Shown here: positions 5,730-13,920 of the stretch, piece after piece
Layout: each line of letters starts with the position of its first letter
Numbering within the stretch: position 1 is the first letter of the stretch
The notes under the pieces: generated by a model
What the model saw: only the letters and a program-made list of their open reading frames with translations
Told to the model about the DNA's origin: nothing
Databases searched by the model: none
Translations under genes and position numbers: made by a program
DNA from: an uncultured Ignavibacteria bacterium
Lineage (GTDB): Bacteria > Bacteroidota > Ignavibacteria > Ignavibacteriales > Ignavibacteriaceae
Assembly (NCBI GenBank): GCA_937996765.1
Contig: CALKUG010000040.1
Location: 1-21,767 of the forward strand
Direction of reading: 5' to 3'
Length of the DNA stretch: 21,767 nucleotides

Positions 5730-6947
5730 ATGAGAAATATGATTCCCCACAAAAATCTTGTTGTGGCTGTTATCACAACAGTCAATTCCATCATGAATGA
5801 TGGAAAATTAGCAGATCTGGCTATTGAAAAGATATTAAAGAGTAACCCTAAATGGGGTTCAAAAGACAGAAAATTTATCGCAGAATCCACTTATACTATT
5901 GTGAGGTATTTTAGACGTTATCAAGAGTTTGTTTTGATGGATTCAGATTCGCCAAATTTTATACCGGCGTTGGTTTGGGTTTACCTTATTTCCGTGGGAT
6001 ATGATCTACCCGATTGGGAAGAAAATGCACCTTTTCGAAATAAAATAAAAAGTTACTCTGATAAAGTGATTCTCGGGAAATCTCGATCAATTCAGGAATC
6101 CATCCCTGAGTGGCTCGATTCACTGGGAGAAAGGGAATTGGGAGAACAATGGTCGGGAATAATCAGTGCATTAAATAATGAAGCAGAAGTTTATTTGAGA
6201 ATAAATTCATTAAGAGTATCTCCTGAGATTCTGGTAAAAGAATTATTAAGCGATGGAATAGAATCGGAAATTTGTACAGATGTACCCGGATGTGTACGAT
6301 TAAAAAAACGAGCAAATGTTTTTAGAACCGATTCATTTAAAAAAGGACTTTTTGAAGTCCAAGATATTAATTCGCAACGTGTTGTTCCGTTTTTAGATAT
6401 TCAACCCGGTATGCGAGTAATTGACGCATGTGCCGGAGCCGGGGGGAAGACTCTTCATATTGCCTCGGTAATGAACAATAAAGGAAGAGTAATTGCTCTT
6501 GACACTGATAAATGGAAGCTCGATGAGTTGCAACGTAGAGCAAAAAGAAACGGGATTTCAACAATTGAAACCCGATTAATAGACTCTAACAAAATTGTAA
6601 AACGGCTTGAAGAAGGTTGCGATAGGTTACTACTTGACGTCCCTTGTTCAGGAATAGGGGTTTTGCGAAGAAATCCCGACGCAAAATGGAAATTAACCCC
6701 AGATAAAATCAAAGCACTCGAAGAAACACAAAAAAAGATACTTGAGAGCTACAGCAAAATGGTTAAAGTAGGCGGTAAATTAGTGTATGCTACCTGTTCA
6801 ATTTTGCCTTCAGAAAACGAAAAACGAATTGAAGAATTTTTGGTGCAAAATAGTGACACCTATGAACTGGAAGAAGAATTAAAACTTCTACCTTCAACCA
6901 CATCCGGTGATGGTTTTTATATGGCTCGATTGGTTAGGAAAGCTTAA
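5730..6947 (+). CDS. rsmB: 16S rRNA m5C methyltransferase of the RsmB/Sun (NOL1/NOP2) family
   Basis: S-adenosylmethionine-dependent enzyme that, in the family, methylates C5 of a cytosine in 16S rRNA (C967 in E. coli). An N-terminal helical region (about 8-75) resembles the NusB-like RNA-binding domain of RsmB. The catalytic domain shows motif I DACAGAGGKT (232-241), DVPCSGIG with Cys 306, and YATCSILPSENE with Cys 356. These two cysteines are the pair used by this family for attack on the base and for product release. Length (405 aa) is slightly short of E. coli RsmB. ATG at 5730 or at 5739 could be the start, and the predicted transcription start near 5718 allows either. Divergent from the amidase pair, it ends before a strong terminator, so it is probably transcribed alone rather than as part of dcw. 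Assignment to the exact target base is inference. Confidence 0.88.
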   Translation: MRNMIPHKNLVVAVITTVNSIMNDGKLADLAIEKILKSNPKWGSKDRKFIAESTYTIVRYFRRYQEFVLMDSDSPNFIPALVWVYLISVGYDLPDWEENAPFRNKIKSYSDKVILGKSRSIQESIPEWLDSLGERELGEQWSGIISALNNEAEVYLRINSLRVSPEILVKELLSDGIESEICTDVPGCVRLKKRANVFRTDSFKKGLFEVQDINSQRVVPFLDIQPGMRVIDACAGAGGKTLHIASVMNNKGRVIALDTDKWKLDELQRRAKRNGISTIETRLIDSNKIVKRLEEGCDRLLLDVPCSGIGVLRRNPDAKWKLTPDKIKALEETQKKILESYSKMVKVGGKLVYATCSILPSENEKRIEEFLVQNSDTYELEEELKLLPSTTSGDGFYMARLVRKA

Positions 6948-6961
6948 TTTTCTACTAATAC

Positions 6962-6981
6962 CCTCCACTTTCCTCCACAAA
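6962..6981 (-). promoter_or_regulatory. Inverted pair of MraZ-box-like decamers
   Basis: On the minus strand two adjacent decamers, TTTGTGGAGG and AAAGTGGAGG, lie between the rsmB stop and its terminator. Over the 20 bases they match the first two decamers of the mraZ operator at 17 positions, in the opposite orientation and about 190 bases away. They could be an auxiliary MraZ site. Binding is inference. Confidence 0.4.
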
Positions 6982-6992
6982 ATTTATCATTC

Positions 6993-7022
6993 AAAATGCC
7001 CCATAAATGGGGCATTTTTTTT
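6993..7022 (+). terminator. Intrinsic terminator after rsmB
   Basis: AAAATGCCCCAT (6993-7004) pairs perfectly with ATGGGGCATTTT (7007-7018). An eight-base T-run (7015-7022) begins within the 3' arm of the stem. The AT end pairs probably open, giving a four to six base loop on a GC-rich core. It separates rsmB from the dcw promoter. The remaining bases up to 7124 show nothing I can name. Confidence 0.85.
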
Positions 7023-7124
7023 GCCAAGCCCTCTAAAAACCGCGTATTAGTGAACTTATAAACACTAAAAGCTTCAATAAATTCCATAACACAAAAATTT
7101 AACAATAAAATTAGTCAAAAATTC

Positions 7125-7153
7125 TTGACTTTGGGGAGTAAAATGGCTAATTT
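7125..7153 (+). promoter_or_regulatory. Promoter of the dcw operon (Pmra)
   Basis: TTGACT (7125-7130), a 17-base spacer, then TAATTT (7148-7153) matches a sigma70-type promoter. Transcription would start near 7160, inside the MraZ repeats and about 57 bases before the mraZ ATG. It is the only good promoter I see before the whole mraZ-ftsA array. Confidence 0.6.
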
Positions 7154-7180
7154 GTGGTTGAAAGTGGAAGAAAGTGGTTA
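7151..7180 (+). promoter_or_regulatory. MraZ operator: three tandem GTGG decamers
   Basis: Three decamers in perfect register, TTTGTGGTTG, AAAGTGGAAG and AAAGTGGTTA, share the core GTGG every 10 bases, that is once per helical turn. MraZ is known to bind tandem repeats of this kind (AAAGTGK type in Mycoplasma, TGGG type in E. coli) upstream of its own gene. Here they overlap the -10 element and the expected transcription start, so bound MraZ should block initiation. The repeat is seen directly and the regulator is known from the family. Confidence 0.7.
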
Positions 7181-7216
7181 AATCTCCCTAAACAATTTCT
7201 AAAAGATAACAAAAAC

Positions 7217-7681
7217 ATGTTCAAAGGTAAATTTTTACATTCGATAGACGCAAAAGGAAGGATAAGTATTCCTGCCAAATTGCGTAAATATATCACACCG
7301 AATGCTGATAATACCTTTGTTATGACCCAAGGAAATGAAAAGTGTATTGATATGTATCCAAAGGATAATTGGATGGTCATAGAAAACGACCTCTATAAAC
7401 TGGATACTTTCGATATTTCAAATGCAAACTTTGTCCGACTGATGCTTTCAAATGCACACGAAGATGAAATGGACTCGCAGTACAGGATACTTGTACCAAG
7501 GCAGTTATTAGAGTTTGCTGAAATTAAAAACGAAGTAATAATCTTAGGCAGTCTTAGAAAAATCGAATTATGGAATCCGGAGATTCTTAAATCGCATCTG
7601 GAAAATTTGCTTTCAAATAAACCCTTCAATCAAATCGCTCAAGAGGTGATGAAGGGAAACAAATTCCCCCAAACGACGTAG
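7217..7681 (+). CDS. mraZ: Transcriptional regulator MraZ
   Basis: DNA-binding protein of the AbrB/SpoVT fold that binds repeats upstream of dcw and usually represses the cluster. It has two tandem half-domains. The first carries FLHSIDAKGRISIPAKLR (DAKGR at 11-15) and the second carries DSQYRILVPRQL (86-97). The second lacks the usual Gly of the DxxGR signature (Tyr instead). I chose ATG 7217 (154 aa), because MraZ proteins begin with MF plus a few residues before the first motif. The longer open frame from 7154 would also translate the operator and lies at or before the transcription start. No strong Shine-Dalgarno sequence is present, only A-rich leader. First gene of the operon, with 18 bases to rsmH. 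Confidence 0.9.
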   Translation: MFKGKFLHSIDAKGRISIPAKLRKYITPNADNTFVMTQGNEKCIDMYPKDNWMVIENDLYKLDTFDISNANFVRLMLSNAHEDEMDSQYRILVPRQLLEFAEIKNEVIILGSLRKIELWNPEILKSHLENLLSNKPFNQIAQEVMKGNKFPQTT

Positions 7682-7699
7682 ATAAGAATTTAAAGAGAC

Positions 7700-8623
7700 A
7701 TGGATTCGATTCATAAACCGGTAATGCTCGATGAAGCATTAACGTACCTTATTACCGATAAATCAGGTGTTTATTTTGACGGAACATTGGGTTTTGCCGG
7801 TCATGCCGATGAATTTTTACATGTTTTAGATAATGATGCACTTTATGTTGCTACTGAGGTTGATGATGTTGCTTTTAAGTATTGTAGTGAACACTTTCAA
7901 AATAATAGGAGAGTGAAGTTGTTCAAAATGAATTTTTCGCGAATAGACATTGTAACAAAAATCCAATCCGTTGAAAAATACGATGGAATTTTTGCAGATC
8001 TTGGTGTCTCTTCGCACCAACTTGACGAACCTTCACAGGGTTTCAGCTACAGAGCAGAAACTACACTCGACTTAAGATTAGATAAATCACTACCTCAAAC
8101 CGGCTCTGATGTTCTCAACTCACTTGGTGAGCATGAAATTGCAGACCTACTTTATCATTTTGGCGAAGAAAAAAACTCACGTATTATTGCCCGTAAGGTA
8201 GTTGAACGCAGGATAATAAAACCGGTTACCTCAACCAAGGATTTAGTAGAAGTAGTAAGTAGTGTTACCCCTGAAAGATTTTTACGTAAATCACTTTCGC
8301 GTGTATTTCAAGCACTAAGAATCTACGTTAACGATGAAATGGGAATGTTAAAAGAGTTTTTAAGAAAAACCACAGCACTTCTTAAACCGGGAGGCAGGTT
8401 AGTGGTCATTTCTTATCATTCCATTGAAGATAGAATTGTGAAAGAGCATATAAAGTACGAAGAACTTTCGTGCATATGCCCTCCGAGTATTCCGGTATGT
8501 GTTTGTAATAAAGAAAAACGACTAAAGGCGATAACACGCAAACCGCTTTTACCAACAGAAACTGAAGTAGAAAACAATTATCGCTCAAGAAGTGCAAAAA
8601 TGCGAGTAGCCGAAAGGATATGA
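7700..8623 (+). CDS. rsmH: 16S rRNA (cytosine-1402 N4) methyltransferase RsmH (MraW)
   Basis: Adds the N4 methyl group to C1402 of 16S rRNA in the ribosomal P site, using S-adenosylmethionine. Visible family blocks are HKPVMLDEAL (5-14), the cofactor loop FDGTLGFAGHA (26-36), FADLGVSSHQLD (98-109), FQALRIYVNDE (203-213) and VISYHSIEDRIVK (236-248). Near the end is the cysteine cluster CICPPSIPVCVCNK (258-271). The length of 307 aa is typical. Two blocks deviate slightly: the cofactor loop has GFAGH where most members have GxGGH, and LDLRLD stands where DMRMD is usual. Its stop overlaps the ftsL start in ATGA. Confidence 0.95.
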   Translation: MDSIHKPVMLDEALTYLITDKSGVYFDGTLGFAGHADEFLHVLDNDALYVATEVDDVAFKYCSEHFQNNRRVKLFKMNFSRIDIVTKIQSVEKYDGIFADLGVSSHQLDEPSQGFSYRAETTLDLRLDKSLPQTGSDVLNSLGEHEIADLLYHFGEEKNSRIIARKVVERRIIKPVTSTKDLVEVVSSVTPERFLRKSLSRVFQALRIYVNDEMGMLKEFLRKTTALLKPGGRLVVISYHSIEDRIVKEHIKYEELSCICPPSIPVCVCNKEKRLKAITRKPLLPTETEVENNYRSRSAKMRVAERI

Positions 8624-9087
8624 GAAGGAAGATTCATTCAAACTCAAGTGTGGCAACTGCCGTAAGGCATACCACCAAAGTTGCATCACATACAACAGTA
8701 CGTGCGATGCCCTACCCCCATGCTGGTGTACGACCACATAGGTCTGTTGCTTCTTCTGCGAGTCTTCGTCCTTTATTATTCAAAGCGTTAGGTATTATTT
8801 TTTTCGTAGCAGTTGTTCTGCTTTCCTCCACAGCCATTAAACTTAGCATTGATTCCGGAATTAGAAGCAAAGAAGAGATGAAAGAGCAACTTGCTATAGA
8901 AAAGAACTTTGCGCAGGAATTAGTTGCTACACAACAGTATTTAGTTTCTGAAGAAAGAATAAGGAGCATCGCTGTTGGAGAGTTAGGTTTGGAATATAAT
9001 CCGGCCACAACCCCCACTTTAAAAGTTGATGTTGCGAGAATTAAAGAAGTAGAAGAGTTAGTAAAAAGTTCGGAGGAAATAAAGTGA
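8620..9087 (+). CDS. ftsL: Cell division protein FtsL
   Basis: Bitopic inner-membrane protein of the FtsQLB complex, which activates the septal FtsW-FtsI synthase. It has a basic, Ala/Ser/His-rich cytoplasmic part of about 50 residues and one membrane helix at about 52-73. A periplasmic coiled-coil segment (about 83-118) ends in ERIRSIAVGELGLEY, the usual FtsL end block (arginine/isoleucine, then LGL). The sequence is otherwise poorly conserved, as in all FtsL. Identification rests on topology, this block and its place between rsmH and ftsI. It overlaps both neighbours by four bases (ATGA and GTGA). The cytoplasmic part is longer than in E. coli. Confidence 0.85.
   Translation: MRRKIHSNSSVATAVRHTTKVASHTTVRAMPYPHAGVRPHRSVASSASLRPLLFKALGIIFFVAVVLLSSTAIKLSIDSGIRSKEEMKEQLAIEKNFAQELVATQQYLVSEERIRSIAVGELGLEYNPATTPTLKVDVARIKEVEELVKSSEEIK
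9072..9076 (+). promoter_or_regulatory. ftsI: Shine-Dalgarno site deciding the ftsI GTG start
   Basis: GGAGG sits seven bases before GTG 9084. It is one of the few strong ribosome binding sites in the window and supports this GTG, which overlaps the ftsL stop (GTGA). Confidence 0.75.
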
Positions 9088-11060
9088 GTCTTCCTCGGCT
9101 TATTACTTTTTTGGTCGGAATTAGTTTATTCTTCCTTGCATTAACAGGGTATCTGTTTCAAATCCAAGTTTTAAAAAGTGAAGAGCTCAGTTTTATGGCG
9201 GGGTTACAACAAACCGCCAAAGAAAGAGTGAAAGCCAACAGAGGTCTTATTTACGACAGAAATAAAACACTCATGGTTTACAATAGCGATGATTACTCCT
9301 TCTATGCAGATGTGAGAATTACTCGCAAAAACAAAAAAGACTCGCTGATAGCGGCAAAGTTTAGTGAAATAGTTGGTAAACCATTTAGTCATTATTACGG
9401 CATATTAAAAAAAGGTAAAAAAATAGTTCCTGTTGAGAAAAAAGTTGATGCAAAAACTGCTTTAAAACTTAAGGAGCTTAGTATTGAAGGATTATTCTAC
9501 GAAGAAGATCCAACGCGTGTTTACCCATATCAAGCAACTGCCGCCCATATTTTGGGTTATGTAAATAAATCCGAGAGCGGTGAATCGGGAATAGAAAGCA
9601 AGTTTAACTCAGTTCTAAAAGGTACTGATGGGCAGAGATTGATCGCCCGCGATGCAATTGGCAGAAGACTATATGTAATTGATGAAACAACAAATCCCGT
9701 TGAAAATGGACAGAATATTGTTCTTACCATTGATAAAAACCTTCAATCGATACTTCAAGAAGAATTAAAAAAAGGTGTTGATTCATTAAAAGCAGAATAT
9801 GGCGTAGGAATTGTACTCGATCCGAACACCGGTGAGATTTTAGCCCTTTCTTCAATGCCTGATTTTGACCCAAACAACTACTCTAAATTTGATGAAATCG
9901 CAAGACGTAACCGTGTTGTAACCGACGTTTATGAGCCTGGTTCAACCTTTAAGACCGTTGCACTTTCAGTGTTTCTTGATCAAGGGTTAACCAACGTTGA
10001 AGAAATGATTTACACCGACAACGGAAAATATAAGTTTATTACCGATTCACATAAATCAGGTTGGCTTTCGGTTCGTGAAGTGTTTACCCATTCCTCCAAC
10101 ATTGGTATGGCAAAGATTTCAGAAAGAATTGATGATGATGAGTTTTTTACCAGACTACGTGGATTCGGGTTTGGTAACACAACAAATATTGAATTGCCAG
10201 GTGAAGTTGGCGGATATTTATCCAAACCTAATATCTGGTCGGAATCTTCAAAATATACTTTTTCATACGGCTATGGTGTTTCGGTAACTCCATTGCAAAT
10301 AGCGGCTGCATACAGTGCCATTGTTAACGGAGGCACTCTCTATGAACCTCATATTATTAAAAGAATAGAAGATGAAAACGGCAACGTTATCAGTGAGTTT
10401 TCTCCAAAAGCAATTCGTAAAGTGCTCAAAGAAAGCTCCTCAGCAATAATGCGTGATTTGTTAATAGCAGCTGTAAATGAAGGAACAGGAAAAAAAGCAA
10501 GAATTAATAATATAGTTGTTGGTGGAAAAACAGGAACAGCACGTAAGATTGTTAATGGCTCGTATTCAATGTCTGAATATAATGCTTCGTTTGCAGGTTT
10601 TTTCCCCGCTGATAAACCTAAATATGTTTGCCTGATTGTAGTGAGCTCGCCCCGCGGTGTAATTTACGGGGGAGAAGTGGCAGCGCCAATATTCAGAAGA
10701 GTATTCGACAGAATGGTGGATTTTATACCTGAGTTAAGAGATAAAAAACGCGAGGCATTGGAAAAAGAAGAGAAACTTCCCATACACCTTGCTTCTAACT
10801 CAGAGCAGTCGCAAAATTCTGTTCACTTAACATATAATACTCCTTTAAACTCAACACAGAGAAATGTGATGCCTAATTTGATTGGCAGATCGGTGCGTTC
10901 TTCAGCCGCATACTTAGCTAAAGTTGGTGTTCAGTATAAGATTGTTGGTTCGGGCAGAGTGATTTCACAATCTGTTGAGCCGGGTGAGAGGATAGATAAA
11001 GCTTCGACCGTAGTACTCAAGGCAGAGGAATCAAAAATTATTGGAACGGTGCTGTATTAA
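9084..11060 (+). CDS. ftsI: Septal peptidoglycan transpeptidase FtsI (PBP3) with PASTA domain
   Basis: Class B penicillin-binding protein that cross-links septal peptidoglycan together with FtsW. An N-terminal membrane anchor (about 7-27) is followed by the pedestal region with RGLIYDRN (53-60). The transpeptidase domain has the active-site serine in GSTFK (S287, K290), the SxN motif in HSSN (337-339) and GKTGT (481-485). After a polar linker a single PASTA domain (about 593-647) begins with MPNLIGRS and contains SQSVEPGERI. The protein has 658 residues, longer than E. coli FtsI because of PASTA, as is seen in Bacteroidota. GTG start with strong GGAGG. The stop overlaps the murE ATG in TAATG. 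Confidence 0.95.
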   Translation: MSLPRLITFLVGISLFFLALTGYLFQIQVLKSEELSFMAGLQQTAKERVKANRGLIYDRNKTLMVYNSDDYSFYADVRITRKNKKDSLIAAKFSEIVGKPFSHYYGILKKGKKIVPVEKKVDAKTALKLKELSIEGLFYEEDPTRVYPYQATAAHILGYVNKSESGESGIESKFNSVLKGTDGQRLIARDAIGRRLYVIDETTNPVENGQNIVLTIDKNLQSILQEELKKGVDSLKAEYGVGIVLDPNTGEILALSSMPDFDPNNYSKFDEIARRNRVVTDVYEPGSTFKTVALSVFLDQGLTNVEEMIYTDNGKYKFITDSHKSGWLSVREVFTHSSNIGMAKISERIDDDEFFTRLRGFGFGNTTNIELPGEVGGYLSKPNIWSESSKYTFSYGYGVSVTPLQIAAAYSAIVNGGTLYEPHIIKRIEDENGNVISEFSPKAIRKVLKESSSAIMRDLLIAAVNEGTGKKARINNIVVGGKTGTARKIVNGSYSMSEYNASFAGFFPADKPKYVCLIVVSSPRGVIYGGEVAAPIFRRVFDRMVDFIPELRDKKREALEKEEKLPIHLASNSEQSQNSVHLTYNTPLNSTQRNVMPNLIGRSVRSSAAYLAKVGVQYKIVGSGRVISQSVEPGERIDKASTVVLKAEESKIIGTVLY

Positions 11061-12538
11061 TGGAATTAACAAAGTTATTAAATAGTGTTCGCGTAGTTTC
11101 GGTTGTTGGCGAAACTCTTCGCAGAGAAATTGGAACAATAACTTCTAATTCTCGCGATGTAAAGCAAGGGACAATTTTTGTTGCCGTAAAAGGATATCAG
11201 ACTGATGGCCACAAGTATATCCAACAAGCTATTTCAGCAGGTGCTGATGCTATTGTATTAGAAGATGAAACCAATTTCCCTAATCAAATGTCTATACGGC
11301 AAAATGTTGTTAAAATAGTTGTCAAAAATTCGCGAAAAGCATTAGCTGAACTTTCTAACGCTTATTACAAAGAGCCATCTTCAAAACTGTTAGTTATTGC
11401 TGTAACGGGTACTAACGGTAAAACAACAACAACCTATTTCATCAAAAGTATTTTAGAAGCAGCCGGACACAAAACCGGGTTGATTGGCACGATTACAAAT
11501 CTTATTGGTGATACTGTAGTGGAAGCAACTCATACAACGCCAGAATCCAATCATTTATATGCCCTCCTTGCTCGTATGGTAAATGAGGGTTGCAGCGCAG
11601 TAGTGTTGGAAGCTTCCTCACATGCCCTCTATTTAAATCGCTTACACAAACTTTCGTTAAATGGAGCTGTATTTACCAATCTTACCTCAGATCATCTGGA
11701 TTTTCATAATACCACCGAAGAGTATGCTTCAGCAAAGAAAATACTTTTCGACAATCTCGAATCAGGAAGCTTTGCCTTGGTAAATGCCGATGATGCCTTC
11801 TCGAGTACGATGCTTAAAGATTGTAAAGCAGAATCATACAGCTATGGAATAACGGGTGGGGCCCCTTTCCAAATGAGCGATATTAAAGTTTCACTGCAAG
11901 GCACTTCGTTTTTACTTCACCACAAAGGAAAAGAGTATTCTTTAAGAACATCGCTTATTGGTGAATTCAATGCATACAATGCAGCTGCAGCATTTTCGAT
12001 TACTACTTTGTTAGGTGTTGACCCTGAAATTGCTATGAACTCAATAGCAAACACACCTGCGGTTCCGGGCAGATTTGAAGTAATTGGTGAGGGAAGTAAA
12101 AAAGTGATTGTTGATTATTCTCACACAGCAGATAGTCTCGAAAAAGCGATCAGAAATTTACGCCATATTATTTCACCAACCACTAAGCTCTACACAGTTT
12201 TTGGTTGTGGTGGAAATCGTGATACAACAAAAAGGCCAATTATGGGTTCAATTGCAACAGAGCTCAGCAACTTTGCAATCGTTACTAACGATAATCCCCG
12301 CAACGAAGATCCCCAAAAGATAGTTGATGATATTCTCAAAGGTATCACTAAAGAAAATTTTGCCGTCCAATTGGATAGAGAAAAAGCAATTGCCCAAGCA
12401 ATTGAAGAGTCGCCGGAGGATTCAGTGATTTTAATAGCAGGTAAAGGGCACGAAAATTACCAAATAATTCAAGGTGTAACTCACCATTTCTCAGACAAAG
12501 AAATGGCTGAAAAATATTTGAAAGTTATGGTTCAATGA
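11060..12538 (+). CDS. murE: UDP-MurNAc-tripeptide ligase MurE (meso-diaminopimelate type)
   Basis: Cytoplasmic ATP-dependent ligase that adds the third stem-peptide residue to UDP-MurNAc-L-Ala-D-Glu. Domain 1 binds the nucleotide (about 1-108). The central ATPase domain has TGTNGKTTT (116-124), TTPESNHLY (159-167) and EASSHAL (184-190). The C-terminal domain has DNPR (411-414) and GKGHE (461-465). DNPR is the known signature of enzymes that use meso-diaminopimelate rather than lysine, so the peptidoglycan should be of the A1gamma type. Length 492 aa is normal. It starts inside the ftsI stop and its own stop overlaps the murF ATG (ATGA). Confidence 0.96.
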   Translation: MELTKLLNSVRVVSVVGETLRREIGTITSNSRDVKQGTIFVAVKGYQTDGHKYIQQAISAGADAIVLEDETNFPNQMSIRQNVVKIVVKNSRKALAELSNAYYKEPSSKLLVIAVTGTNGKTTTTYFIKSILEAAGHKTGLIGTITNLIGDTVVEATHTTPESNHLYALLARMVNEGCSAVVLEASSHALYLNRLHKLSLNGAVFTNLTSDHLDFHNTTEEYASAKKILFDNLESGSFALVNADDAFSSTMLKDCKAESYSYGITGGAPFQMSDIKVSLQGTSFLLHHKGKEYSLRTSLIGEFNAYNAAAAFSITTLLGVDPEIAMNSIANTPAVPGRFEVIGEGSKKVIVDYSHTADSLEKAIRNLRHIISPTTKLYTVFGCGGNRDTTKRPIMGSIATELSNFAIVTNDNPRNEDPQKIVDDILKGITKENFAVQLDREKAIAQAIEESPEDSVILIAGKGHENYQIIQGVTHHFSDKEMAEKYLKVMVQ

Positions 12539-13920
12539 AAAGCTTAATCACACTCGAAGAATTTTTTAATCTTCCAACCGCTGAAATTTTCAACCCGGAT
12601 AGTTTCAAGGGTATAAGTTCTATAACAATTGATTCCCGAAAAGTAAAAAAGGGTTCATTGTTTATAGCTGTTAAAGGAAGCAATTTTGATGGACATTCTT
12701 TTGTAGAAGAAGTGGTTAGTAAAGGTGCCTCCGCTGTACTCATTGATAAGAAAAAGCTTAAAAAGTTCGATGCGATTGATATTCCTATTATCACGGTTTC
12801 TGATACAATTAAAGCACTCGGAGAAATTGCAGCCATTCATCGCTCAAAGAGTAAAGCTATTGTAATAGCTGTTACCGGTAGTAATGGAAAAACGGGCACT
12901 AAAGAAATAATCAAAACAATTTGCTCTCAGAAATATAAAACGATAGCTACTACTGCAAATAATAATAATCATATTGGTGTACCGTTAACATTATTGGATA
13001 TTACTCCATCAACAGAAGTAGCCGTTGTTGAAGTTGGTACTAATCACTTTGGCGAAATTGAATATAGCTCAGCGATTGCACAGCCCGATATAGCTGTAAT
13101 TACCAATATTGGTAATTCACACCTCGAATACTTAAAAGATAAAAACGGTGTTTTGCAAGAGAAAAAAGCTCTCTTGGATGCAACTGAAAAAAGGGGTGGC
13201 ACAATAATCATCAATAAAGATGACGCCCATTTGAAGAAAATCGCCAATAAATATACTAAGGTTATCACTTACTCATTCAATACAGAAGCTTCGATAAAAG
13301 CTAAAATCCTTGAGTTTACTGCTTCAGGGAAAACAGTATTGAGTGTAACCGGTAGTGCTACCGAGTATAAATCTGAGCTTAATCTCTATGGTGAAATTAA
13401 TGCGAAAAATGTAGTGTGTGCTTTAGCAGCGATAGCCCCTCTTAAGTTAAATAAAAAACAGATTCTTGATGGATTAAAAGCATTACAAGCACCTAAACAA
13501 AGATTAAATGTGAGTACATATTCCGGCATCACTATAATCGACGATACATATAATGCTAATCCCGAATCAATGAAATCAGCTTTAACACTTCTTAAGCGTA
13601 TATCCGATAAAAAAGTTAAACTTGCAGTTTTGGGCGATATGTTTGAATTGGGTGAAGAAGCTGAAAAGCACCACAGAGAACTTGCAAAAGAGGTAAAATC
13701 CTCAGGTATCAAAGAGCTATTACTCATTGGTTCTAATATGAAATATTTAGCAGAGGAATTATCCACAAGCAAAATATCAGTTATGTATTTCGAAAAAAGA
13801 AATCAACTTAAAAAACACTTAAGTGAATACCTTCTTCTCGATGCTGCAATTCTTTTTAAGGGATCGCGCGGGATGAAGATGGAAGAGTTTATAGAAGTAT
13901 TGAGGCCAATAGGAAAGTAA
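12535..13920 (+). CDS. murF: UDP-MurNAc-tripeptide:D-Ala-D-Ala ligase MurF
   Basis: Ligase that adds the dipeptide D-Ala-D-Ala and so completes the UDP-MurNAc-pentapeptide. The N-terminal domain includes SRKVKKGSLFIAVKG (34-48). The ATPase domain has TGSNGKTGTK (114-123) and the asparagine-rich NNNNHIGVPLTLL (142-154). The C-terminal domain has DDTYNANPESM (336-346). All are typical of MurF and separate it from MurE. Length 461 aa is typical. It overlaps murE by four bases and its stop is directly followed by the mraY ATG. In many Bacteroidia murF lies elsewhere, so its presence here is informative about lineage. Confidence 0.95.
   Translation: MKSLITLEEFFNLPTAEIFNPDSFKGISSITIDSRKVKKGSLFIAVKGSNFDGHSFVEEVVSKGASAVLIDKKKLKKFDAIDIPIITVSDTIKALGEIAAIHRSKSKAIVIAVTGSNGKTGTKEIIKTICSQKYKTIATTANNNNHIGVPLTLLDITPSTEVAVVEVGTNHFGEIEYSSAIAQPDIAVITNIGNSHLEYLKDKNGVLQEKKALLDATEKRGGTIIINKDDAHLKKIANKYTKVITYSFNTEASIKAKILEFTASGKTVLSVTGSATEYKSELNLYGEINAKNVVCALAAIAPLKLNKKQILDGLKALQAPKQRLNVSTYSGITIIDDTYNANPESMKSALTLLKRISDKKVKLAVLGDMFELGEEAEKHHRELAKEVKSSGIKELLLIGSNMKYLAEELSTSKISVMYFEKRNQLKKHLSEYLLLDAAILFKGSRGMKMEEFIEVLRPIGK

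Noticed and set aside
5645..5890. Minus-strand 81-codon hydrophobic open frame
   Set aside because: It is antisense to the start of rsmB and overlaps the start of the 69-aa gene. The regulatory gap is better explained by divergent promoters.
7046..7066. TAGTG/CACTA inverted repeat between rsmB terminator and mraZ promoter
   Set aside because: Only five pairs around a loop of about ten bases and no T-run, so it is within chance for AT-rich DNA.
7154..7216. Upstream extension of mraZ (21 extra residues)
   Set aside because: It would translate the MraZ operator and lies at or before the expected transcription start. MraZ proteins begin at the MFKGKF position.
13386..13772. Minus-strand 128-codon open frame
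   Set aside because: Shadow of the conserved C-terminal part of murF, with no ribosome binding site or domain.
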